Assembly (NCBI RefSeq): GCF_000970205.1
Contig: NZ_CP009512.1
Location: forward strand, 3,720,001-3,784,000
Reading direction: 5' to 3'
DNA from: Methanosarcina mazei S-6
GTDB taxonomy: Archaea > Halobacteriota > Methanosarcinia > Methanosarcinales > Methanosarcinaceae
DNA length: 64,000 bases
Part shown: one piece after another, positions 57,835-64,000 of the stretch
Layout: every line of letters begins with the position of its first letter
Position numbering within the stretch: position 1 is the stretch's first letter
Notes under the pieces: generated by a model
The model's input: only the letters and a program-made list of their open reading frames with translations
Databases searched by the model: none
What the model was told of the DNA's origin: nothing
Translations under genes and position numbers: made by a program

Positions 57835-57990
57835 AAATTTCTTCCGGCATGGTTTACCGGAACCCCTTTCATTTTGAAAAACTTATCCGCAAACCAGAAT
57901 TTATTTTCTTCAGACACATCTCTTCTCAAGCATATCAAATTCGTGCGCAATAAAAGGAAAAAGCCTCTATATTAATCGTTTATGAGATAT

Positions 57991-58000
57991 CTCCGCGGAG
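57991..58000. promoter_or_regulatory. Palindrome upstream of the G3E GTPase TATA box
   Basis: CTCCGCGGAG is a perfect 10-bp palindrome 16 bp before the TATA-like element, a possible operator or activator site in an otherwise AT-rich region. Confidence 0.35.
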
Positions 58001-58016
58001 GAAGGGCTTACCAATT

Positions 58017-58028
58017 TTATATATATAA
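58017..58028 (+). promoter_or_regulatory. TATA box of the G3E GTPase gene
   Basis: TTATATATATAA lies about 65 bp before the ATG at 58092, predicting a leader of about 40 bases. Confidence 0.5.
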
Positions 58029-58091
58029 GCAAATATATTGTATTTGTCAGCCAGACACAATCTATTTTCAGGCAATGAGGACAGGAAAAAC

Positions 58092-59159
58092 ATGAAAGTC
58101 ATGATCATAGGAGGTTTTCTCGGAAGCGGGAAAACAACTGCAATTCAGAGAATTAGCAGGCAGCTCAGTGATGCCGGAAAACGGACAGCGATTATCGTAA
58201 ACGAAATAGGAGAAATAGGGCTTGATGGAGATACGCTTAATAGCCCCGGAATCACGACTCGGGAACTGACAAGCGGCTGCATTTGCTGTACATTGAAAAT
58301 AAGTATGCAGTATACACTTCAGACCCTTGAAGAGGAGTTCAGGCCTGATATTGTAATTATCGAGCCAACAGGAATTGCTTTTCCCGGGCAGATAAGGGAA
58401 GAAATCGAGGTAATGGGGCTTTCCGAGTTATCCTTTTCCCCTGTTGTGACCCTTGTGGACCCGGGTCGTTTCGGCACCGAGGCAAAAGAAATTCCAAAGT
58501 TTATCGAGACCCAGGTAAAGGAAGCTGAAATCCTGGGCATAAATAAAATGGACATCGCTCCTGCAGAAATCGTCAGGGCAACAGAAAAGATGCTTGCGGA
58601 ACTGAACCCTGAAGCCAGAGTCCTGAAGTTTTCAGCAAAGCTTGGAGACGAACAATTTGAAGATCTGTTAATCCATCTTGCATTGCCAGGGATTGAGAAA
58701 CCTTCTCAGGAAAAGAAAAACTCCATTGAGATTTCTGAAGTCTCGGCCCATTCGGTTCTCTATACTCTTAAATCCGGCGTGCAGAATCCTGAGGAAGGCA
58801 GGCAGTTTATAGAAGGGAGCCTTCAGTCGATAAGGGACAGAGTTAAGGAAATTAACCCTGATTTTATAGGGCATGTAAAACTTTCCATGAAACTCCCTGA
58901 CTCCATAATTAAGGGCAGCGTTACTTCTTCCGGAGAAGCCCCGCAGGTGGAGTTTATTCCCCGCAAAAATGAAAATCTTGAACTCAGGCTGCTCTCCGCA
59001 ATTACAAAGGTCCCGAAAGTCAGGCTTATAGAAATAGTAGAAAGCTCTCTTGAAGAGAAATTAAGGGAATCAGGCATCTCGTTTGAGAAAAAGGAACAGC
59101 AGCACGGCACGCTTACGAAGATAAGCGAGATCACAAAAAAAGAAGTTAGAGTGGAATAA
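58092..59159 (+). CDS. G3E-family GTPase (CobW/COG0523-like metallochaperone)
   Basis: 355 residues from the ATG at 58092; the frame extends to 58038 but only this start gives MKVMIIGGFLGSGKTT, with the Walker A motif at 8-16. Further motifs: ELTSGCICCTLK (CxCC metal site), IIEPTGIAFPG and LGINKMDIA (NKxD guanine specificity). The C-terminal CobW_C region covers about 220-350. COG0523 proteins deliver metal ions or assist cobalamin and corrinoid enzymes. Flanking winged-helix paralogues suggest local control. Confidence 0.9.
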   Translation: MKVMIIGGFLGSGKTTAIQRISRQLSDAGKRTAIIVNEIGEIGLDGDTLNSPGITTRELTSGCICCTLKISMQYTLQTLEEEFRPDIVIIEPTGIAFPGQIREEIEVMGLSELSFSPVVTLVDPGRFGTEAKEIPKFIETQVKEAEILGINKMDIAPAEIVRATEKMLAELNPEARVLKFSAKLGDEQFEDLLIHLALPGIEKPSQEKKNSIEISEVSAHSVLYTLKSGVQNPEEGRQFIEGSLQSIRDRVKEINPDFIGHVKLSMKLPDSIIKGSVTSSGEAPQVEFIPRKNENLELRLLSAITKVPKVRLIEIVESSLEEKLRESGISFEKKEQQHGTLTKISEITKKEVRVE

Positions 59160-59299
59160 AAAAGCCCGAAAAGGAAAGACGAATACCAGTAGAAGTAAAG
59201 TTTTAATCAGTGAAGGAAACAAAAGGTTAGAGAAACTGATATACTGAAAAAAAGCGGAGTTAGAGAAGCTGATACTGAAAAAGGAGAGGAGTCTCAATT

Positions 59300-59608
59300 A
59301 TGCACGATGAAATTGACGAAATTGATACATATTTTGCTTCCAGAGGAGAAATTACAGAAGGCGAAGCTGTCAAAATGGAACATATTATGATGGAAAAAGT
59401 TTCCATAAACCCGGAAAGAAGGAAATTACTTAGGACAGTTGGGGTATTCGGGAAAACTGAAAAACAGCTAAAGGAAGAGTCAGGTCTGACAGATTTCTTC
59501 TTTAAGTTTCACATGGATTTTCTGCTTAAAGAAGGGCTCCTCAAGCTTGATGATGAGATTTACCGTCTGACGGAGATGGGAATCTCATTGCACGATTCCG
59601 TATGCTGA
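59300..59608 (+). CDS. Small winged-helix protein, copy 2
   Basis: 102 residues, ATG behind GGAGAGGAG. Same architecture as the protein at 57529: an acidic N-terminus, then NPERRKLLRTVGVFGKTEKQ, KFHMDFLLKEGLLKLDDEIY and RLTEMGISL. It follows the G3E GTPase by 140 bp on the same strand. Likely a DNA-binding regulator arisen by duplication. Confidence 0.75.
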   Translation: MHDEIDEIDTYFASRGEITEGEAVKMEHIMMEKVSINPERRKLLRTVGVFGKTEKQLKEESGLTDFFFKFHMDFLLKEGLLKLDDEIYRLTEMGISLHDSVC

Positions 59609-59625
59609 AAGCATATTTTCCCATA

Positions 59626-60070
59626 TTATTTCTTATGTTTTTGTTTAAACGAATGTTGATAATAATGAAACAAGTGAACTACCACCCAGCTAAAGACTGA
59701 GTGGCTTCCTGAGTCATCCTTTCTCCCATTGGAGGCAAGTCGTGCAGGCTCTAGCCCCTCGTTCCGAAGGTGAAATAGATATGAGCGTGAGGTTGTACTT
59801 GAGATGCTTATAGCTACCGTCTTTCCACGGCTTAATCCCGATCCCTTCAGGATGATTCTTGCCCTGTTATCCAACTCCCCGATGTTCAAACGTTACCTCG
59901 CTTGGTTTTCGCTTTGAAATTCGGCAACGTTCTTAGGAACTGTGAGGTTGTGGTGACAGCAAAATCTAATATTAAAAACGTTTTGAAGATACTTAATAAC
60001 TTACAGAATCTATAACGGATAACAGTTTGGAAGTTGACGCTTAGATCTCACGAAGCTAAAGACTTCGAGG
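59626..60070 (-). mobile_element. IS200/IS605-like relic without transposase or tnpB
   Basis: A hairpin at 59682-59704 (CCACCCAG paired with CTGAGTGG) and another at 60051-60067 (CGAAG with CTTCG) both have the seven-base loop CTAAAGA. On the minus strand the first reads as a GGAAGCCAC...TTTAGC...GGTGGTAGTTCA end, as seen at the right end of IS605/tnpB elements. The minus frame across it (59626-59889) may be a tnpB tail or only the guide-RNA region. No intact tnpA or tnpB is present. Confidence 0.5.
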
Positions 60071-60097
60071 TTTTACGCTTCTTCCTATAAACCAGGG

Positions 60098-60289
60098 TTA
60101 TTTATCAAATATTTCTGGTTTATCTGCAACTAATTCGATATGCCCGCATTTTGGACAAACATAGGTGTTTACGCCATAAACTTTACGATTAAAGCCTTTC
60201 TTTATTTCTTCTACTAAAGCATAGCCATCATTTGCACTTAATGAAGCGTTTTTCATTTCTACATTACAATTTGTACATTTTCTTTCCAT
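60098..60289 (-). CDS. Small zinc-ribbon protein
   Basis: 63 residues with two Cys pairs (CTNC near the start, CPKC near residue 45) that form a zinc ribbon, followed by GHIELVADKPEIF. The type is widespread in bacteria and archaea and is usually called a nucleic-acid-binding zinc-ribbon protein. It is more AT-rich than its neighbours and lies beside the IS605-like relic, so transfer is possible. Confidence 0.8.
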   Translation of the reverse strand: MERKCTNCNVEMKNASLSANDGYALVEEIKKGFNRKVYGVNTYVCPKCGHIELVADKPEIFDK

Positions 60290-60644
60290 GATTACTTCTT
60301 TTCATTTAACTTTATTAGTTATGCCTGGCATAAGGCAAACCTTTGCCCCTGCCTGTTCAGTGCATAAATTATAGCATAATGCCATAACGGAATCAAACAT
60401 TAACATTTACTAAAAACAGAGCCTTTCTTATACATCTACACAAATACAAAACAAAATTTTGGAAGCGTAAGCCTTAGCTCTTTACGATTCTTGAAAAATT
60501 GCTTTTTGCTAAAAAGCGATAAGTTTTTATGGTTATCTGAATAATGGCGTTATGATCATTTTTTCGATATTCTATGGAAGTTTCAAAAACGCCCCGATAT
60601 AATTTCCTGGTACATATCGAGCAAACAAAAAGGAGTGAAAAAAT
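60290..60644. other. Intergenic before ferredoxin
   Basis: No gene; contains the ferredoxin promoter and the AAAAAGGAGTG ribosome site. Confidence 0.4.
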
Positions 60645-60827
60645 ATGCCAGCATTAGTAAACGCAGATGAATGTTCTGGATGCGGAACCTGTGTCGACGA
60701 ATGTCCCTCTGAAGCAATCACCCTCGATGAAGAAAAGGGAATTGCAGTTGTTGACCAGGATGAATGTGTAGAGTGCGGTGCATGTGAAGAAGCATGCCCG
60801 AACCAGGCAATTAAAGTAACGGAATAA
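60645..60827 (+). CDS. 2[4Fe-4S] ferredoxin
   Basis: 60 residues with two full cluster motifs ([12 protein letters not shown] and [12 protein letters not shown]). It is close to the ferredoxin at 21632 in length and sequence. Strong AAGGAGTG site and a hairpin terminator downstream suggest a well-expressed single-gene unit. It probably carries electrons for central methanogenic metabolism. Confidence 0.93.
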   Translation: MPALVNADECSGCGTCVDECPSEAITLDEEKGIAVVDQDECVECGACEEACPNQAIKVTE

Positions 60828-60843
60828 AAAAACAGAGATTGAG

Positions 60844-60880
60844 ATGGAATAACTTTTTATTCCATTCTTTTCTTTTTCTC
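60844..60880 (+). terminator. Hairpin plus T-run after ferredoxin
   Basis: TGGAATAA and TTATTCCA form a perfect stem with a 4-base loop, followed by T-rich sequence. Confidence 0.7.
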
Positions 60881-60923
60881 TTTTATCAAATCATTTCTTA
60901 TCTCTCCGGAGGTAGCTTTTTAG

Positions 60924-61952
60924 ATGGCAGCAGTTAAAGCGGGTATTTTAGGCGCCACTGGCGCTGTAGGGCAGAGATTTGTAGAAGCACTTGCAAACCA
61001 TCCATGGTTTGAGATCACAGCCCTTGCAGCATCCGAAAGGAGCGCCGGCAAAACGTATAGAGAAGCGGCAGGCTGGAGGCTTGACACAGCCATGCCGGAA
61101 AGTGTCGAAAACATAGAGGTTGTTCCTGTAGACCCAAAAACAGTTGATGCAGATGTGGTCTTTTCAGCTCTTCCTGCAGACCTTGCCCTTACAGTGGAAT
61201 CCGAGTTTGCAAAAGCCGGGTTTGCAGTTGCAAGCAATGCATCTTCCTACAGGATGGAAAAAGACATCCCTCTTGTAATCCCTGAAGTAAACCCCGAACA
61301 CCTGGGGCTCCTTGAAGTCCAGCAGGATACAAGGGGCTGGGACGGATACATTATCACTAACCCTAACTGCTCCACAATTGTCATGACAGTTACCCTGAAG
61401 CCCCTGATGCAGTTTGGGCTCGAAACCGTACAGGTCGCCACAATGCAGGCGATTTCCGGAGCAGGTTTCTCCGGAGTTGCAGCCATGGCAATCTATGACA
61501 ATGTAATCCCCTATATAGGAAGCGAAGAAAAAAAGATGGAAACTGAAACCTTAAAGCTCCTGGGAGAATTCAACGGCTCAGAAATCGTGCCTGCAGATAT
61601 GAAGGTCAGCGCTTCCTGCCACAGGGTGCCTGTAGTTGACGGGCACACGGAAGCCATCTGGGCAGGCATGAGAGAAAACCCCACGCCTGAAGAAGTAAGG
61701 GAAGCCTTCCTGAAATTCGACCCAAAACTTGGAGAACTCCCCTCAGAGCCGAAAAAAGCTCTCATAGTGCGGGACGAAGTAGATAGACCTCAGCCGCGCC
61801 TTGACCGCAACATGGGAAAAGGCATGAGTGTCTCAGTGGGGAGGATCAGAGAAGGTATCCGATACATCGCAATGGGGCACAACACGATCCGCGGAGCTGC
61901 GGGCGCGAGTGTCCTGAATGCCGAGCTTCTTCATTCGATGGGCAAGCTCTGA
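60924..61952 (+). CDS. asd: Aspartate-semialdehyde dehydrogenase
   Basis: 342 residues. NADP-binding [14 protein letters not shown] at the N-terminus, catalytic Cys149 in [10 protein letters not shown], and the substrate-site stretch [18 protein letters not shown]. It reduces aspartyl phosphate to aspartate semialdehyde for Thr, Met and Lys synthesis and, in methanogens, for ADH synthase in the aromatic pathway (52915). GGAGG lies 11 bases before the ATG. Full length for the archaeal/yeast type. Confidence 0.95.
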   Translation: MAAVKAGILGATGAVGQRFVEALANHPWFEITALAASERSAGKTYREAAGWRLDTAMPESVENIEVVPVDPKTVDADVVFSALPADLALTVESEFAKAGFAVASNASSYRMEKDIPLVIPEVNPEHLGLLEVQQDTRGWDGYIITNPNCSTIVMTVTLKPLMQFGLETVQVATMQAISGAGFSGVAAMAIYDNVIPYIGSEEKKMETETLKLLGEFNGSEIVPADMKVSASCHRVPVVDGHTEAIWAGMRENPTPEEVREAFLKFDPKLGELPSEPKKALIVRDEVDRPQPRLDRNMGKGMSVSVGRIREGIRYIAMGHNTIRGAAGASVLNAELLHSMGKL

Positions 61953-62034
61953 GTTGATAAAACTTTTAAAGAGCGATAAAAAGCAAATTATAATCGCATA
62001 AATCGAAAGAAATAGCAAAGAATAAGAATGAGAA

Positions 62035-62063
62035 GTAAAAAGCCCGAAAACCGGGACTTTTAC
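62035..62063. terminator. Hairpin between convergent asd and larC
   Basis: GTAAAA...CCCG pairs with CGGG...TTTTAC around an A-rich loop; T-rich sequence follows. It can serve both genes. Confidence 0.6.
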
Positions 62064-62166
62064 TTTTCTTCAAAAATCTCTGTTTTAAATTTATTTTTAT
62101 AAAGTCAGAGATTGATTTTTATTTCTCCTGGAGTAATTTTCCAAATTTCCCGGTTTCCGGCAGTAT

Positions 62167-63357
62167 TCAGGAAAACAGCTTCCTTGCAGCCTCTTCTGCC
62201 CTGCGCATAACCTCTCTTACAGGAACTCCGCTGGTTTTTGCAATTTTTTTGCAGTCTTCAAATTCCGCAGAGATATTGAGAAGAACCCCTTCCGAGTCCC
62301 TGGCGATTTTGACCGCAGTTTCAAATTCCTGACCTTCAAGATCAATTTTTATCCTTTCAATATTTCGGGAAGCTGTTAACCTGTGCCTGGCAGGCATGAC
62401 TCTTACTCCAAGAGACCCTGTTTCAACTATTATTTTCCGGGCAAGTTTTGCGCTGTCTTCGGGCTTTGCAATAACCTTGATAATATGGGCAGGCCTGCCT
62501 TTTTTCATGGTTGCGGGCATAATCGCAACATCCCTGGCTCCCATTGAAAGCAGTTCCTCAAAGAGGTTGCCCAGGACTTCTCCACTCACATCGTCAGCAT
62601 TGGTCTCAAGGACTTCGATTATATCAGGAACCAGATGAGAATCAGGCTCTATCAGCACTCCCTGGAGCACATTGGGCCCCTGGAGCTCGGCATCCCCTGC
62701 GCCGTATCCTATGGCAACTGCCCTGCCCTGAGGGAAATTGTCAACAGGCTTTGCAAAATGCGCAAGAATTGCAGCCCCTGTTGGAGTAAGCAGTTCCTTA
62801 TTCACATTTCCTCCCCTGAAATAGAGCTTTCCTCTCCTGAGAATCTCAAGGGTAGCAGGAGCCGGCACAGGCAGGGTCCCATGCGCACATTCTATTGTTC
62901 CACTGCCCACATTGATAGGGGTGCAGTAAACCGAATCACAGTTAAGGGAATGAATGGCCGCAGAAGAGCCTATAACATCGGCAAGGGCATCGCTCTGCCC
63001 CACCTCGTGGAAATGAAGCTTTTCAAGGTCAGGCTGCCCATGAACCGCAGCCTCTGCTTCTGCCATTTTCAAAAAGATGTCAAGGGCACTTGCCTCTACT
63101 TTTGAAGGCAGTTTTGACGCCTTTACAAGGTCTACAATTTCAGGGTATGTCCGGAAGTACTCTTTTTCAGGCACATTTATGCGTACGTCCAGGGCTTTGA
63201 TCCCTTTTTTCACAACCTCCCTGATATCCATAGATACAGGTGCCGAGGATTCGATTAATTCCTTTACTTCTCCCCTGTCGGCTCCGAGGTCGAGGGCACA
63301 CCCCAGAATCATATCTCCGGCTGCACCTGAAAAAGGGTTAAAGACCAGTGATTTCAT
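62167..63357 (-). CDS. larC: Nickel-pincer cofactor biosynthesis protein LarC
   Basis: 396 residues, DUF111 family. FNPFSGAAGDMILGCALDLG at the start, KLHFHEVGQSDALADVIGS with metal-binding His, VLETNADDVSGEV and GRPAHIIKVIAKPE. LarC inserts nickel into the pincer nucleotide made by LarB and LarE. In Lactiplantibacillus larC needs a frameshift, whereas here it is one continuous frame. Start ATG with GGGAGGT; larB lies 60 bp upstream on the same strand. Confidence 0.94.
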   Translation of the reverse strand: MKSLVFNPFSGAAGDMILGCALDLGADRGEVKELIESSAPVSMDIREVVKKGIKALDVRINVPEKEYFRTYPEIVDLVKASKLPSKVEASALDIFLKMAEAEAAVHGQPDLEKLHFHEVGQSDALADVIGSSAAIHSLNCDSVYCTPINVGSGTIECAHGTLPVPAPATLEILRRGKLYFRGGNVNKELLTPTGAAILAHFAKPVDNFPQGRAVAIGYGAGDAELQGPNVLQGVLIEPDSHLVPDIIEVLETNADDVSGEVLGNLFEELLSMGARDVAIMPATMKKGRPAHIIKVIAKPEDSAKLARKIIVETGSLGVRVMPARHRLTASRNIERIKIDLEGQEFETAVKIARDSEGVLLNISAEFEDCKKIAKTSGVPVREVMRRAEEAARKLFS

Positions 63358-63417
63358 AAATTACCTCCCTGAATTTTACTTTTGAACCCGTCCTCGTTCG
63401 TCGTTTTCAAGATATTA

Positions 63418-64000
63418 TTACTCTCCGGTTTCTTCCTGTTCCGTTTCTTCAGTTATTTTCCCTTCTCCGGCAGCAGCAATCATATTGGCAATCCTTGCCG
63501 CATAAGCCCCTGCAACGAATCCAGCATCGATATTTACCACTGCAAGGGTCGAGCAGGACTGAAGCATTGACAGAAGAGCCGCTTTTCCACCGCCGCCTGC
63601 CCCGTAACCTGTGGATACCGGAAGCCCTATTACCGGTACATCAACAAGCCCTGAGACTATGGTAGGAAGTGTTCCTTCTCTTCCGGCTGCAACAACAATC
63701 GCGCCGGGGTTCCGGAGCTTGAGCTTCTGGAGTTCAGGGATCAGCCTGTGGATCCCGGCAACGCCTACATCATACACAGCAATGGTTTCGCAGCCCATTT
63801 CGGAAGCAATAGTCCTTGCCTCTTCTGCAGCAGGGATGTCTGCCGTACCTGCGGATATGACTCCAACAACTCCTCCTGTGCGTGGAGCAGGAGTCCCGTC
63901 GTGAACAACCACCGTACGTGCCCGGCTGTTCCATTCGAGTTTATCATCACCAAAAGCTTTCATTAAGGCTTCCACATGTGATGTAGACGCGCGGGTAACC
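63418..64000 (-). CDS. larB: LarB, AIR-carboxylase-like enzyme, 5' end cut by window edge
   Basis: The frame continues past the GTG at 63975 to the end of the window (VTRASTSHVEALMKAFG), so the start is outside. Visible: TGGVVGVISAGTADIPAAEE, YDVGVAGIHRL, VVAAGREGTLPTIVSGL and GYGAGGGGKAALL, the PurE-like core of LarB. LarB carboxylates and hydrolyses nicotinic acid adenine dinucleotide, the first step of the nickel-pincer cofactor. Operon with larC. Confidence 0.93.
   Translation of the reverse strand, partial: VTRASTSHVEALMKAFGDDKLEWNSRARTVVVHDGTPAPRTGGVVGVISAGTADIPAAEEARTIASEMGCETIAVYDVGVAGIHRLIPELQKLKLRNPGAIVVAAGREGTLPTIVSGLVDVPVIGLPVSTGYGAGGGGKAALLSMLQSCSTLAVVNIDAGFVAGAYAARIANMIAAAGEGKITEETEQEETGE

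Noticed and set aside
62167-63357. Frameshift in larC as in Lactiplantibacillus
   Set aside because: The frame here is continuous over the full 396 residues.

Overview
The window is a chromosomal segment of a methanogenic archaeon, almost certainly a Methanosarcina. The diagnostic evidence is a complete methanol methyltransferase pair (mtaC/mtaB, with the corrinoid-ligand His and all three zinc ligands of MtaB at the expected positions) divergent from two FilR1-type regulators. An archaeal ADH synthase, clostridial-type 2[4Fe-4S] ferredoxins, Isf-type flavoproteins and long AT-rich intergenic regions full of short tandem repeats agree with this. No tRNA, rRNA or CRISPR array was recognised.

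Layout. 1-7.8 kb is an accessory, defence-like zone: a PHP-domain/P-loop ATPase running off the left edge, a three-gene operon (antitoxin, PIN toxin, unknown protein), a decayed ATPase tail with 12-bp coding repeats, an array of eight 68-bp hairpin units, and a solitary HsdR. 8.3-17.4 kb holds MgtE, a soluble PAS/methyl-accepting protein, a polynucleotide kinase-phosphatase, an FAD/Rieske oxidoreductase and a SWIM protein. 18.5-21.4 kb is an exopolysaccharide operon whose synthase is split at a slippery heptamer. 21.6-27.5 kb holds a ferredoxin, a deaminated-base DNA glycosylase, two regulators and mtaCB. 28-40 kb is a cell-surface polysaccharide cluster on the minus strand (DUF362 protein, methyltransferase, flippase, DUF2206 membrane protein, glycosyltransferases, acetyltransferase, broken polysaccharide deacetylase). 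41-48 kb holds single housekeeping and redox genes (MJ1255-type glycosyltransferase, HAD phosphatase, MsrB, ABC permease, two Isf-like flavoproteins). 48-51.6 kb encodes secreted or anchored surface proteins. 52-64 kb holds dUTPase, ADH synthase, a radical SAM protein, a lipoprotein, a G3E GTPase between two related small winged-helix genes, an IS605-like relic, ferredoxin, asd and larC/larB.

Functional links. MtaB/MtaC transfer the methanol methyl group to the corrinoid, and the divergent regulators probably control them. Asd makes aspartate semialdehyde, a co-substrate of the ADH synthase 7 kb away, which starts the archaeal aromatic pathway. LarC and LarB belong to nickel-pincer cofactor synthesis.

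Most notable observations: (1) four genes whose N-termini only make sense if translation begins at AUU (or, in one case, GUU) behind a good Shine-Dalgarno; (2) a possible programmed -1 frameshift (A AAA AAG) joining the two halves of a glycosyltransferase; (3) a 68-bp hairpin array with compensatory changes; (4) a toxin-antitoxin operon with an unrecognised third gene, bracketed with a gene remnant by 57-bp direct repeats. All assignments come from reading the sequence; no database search was run.
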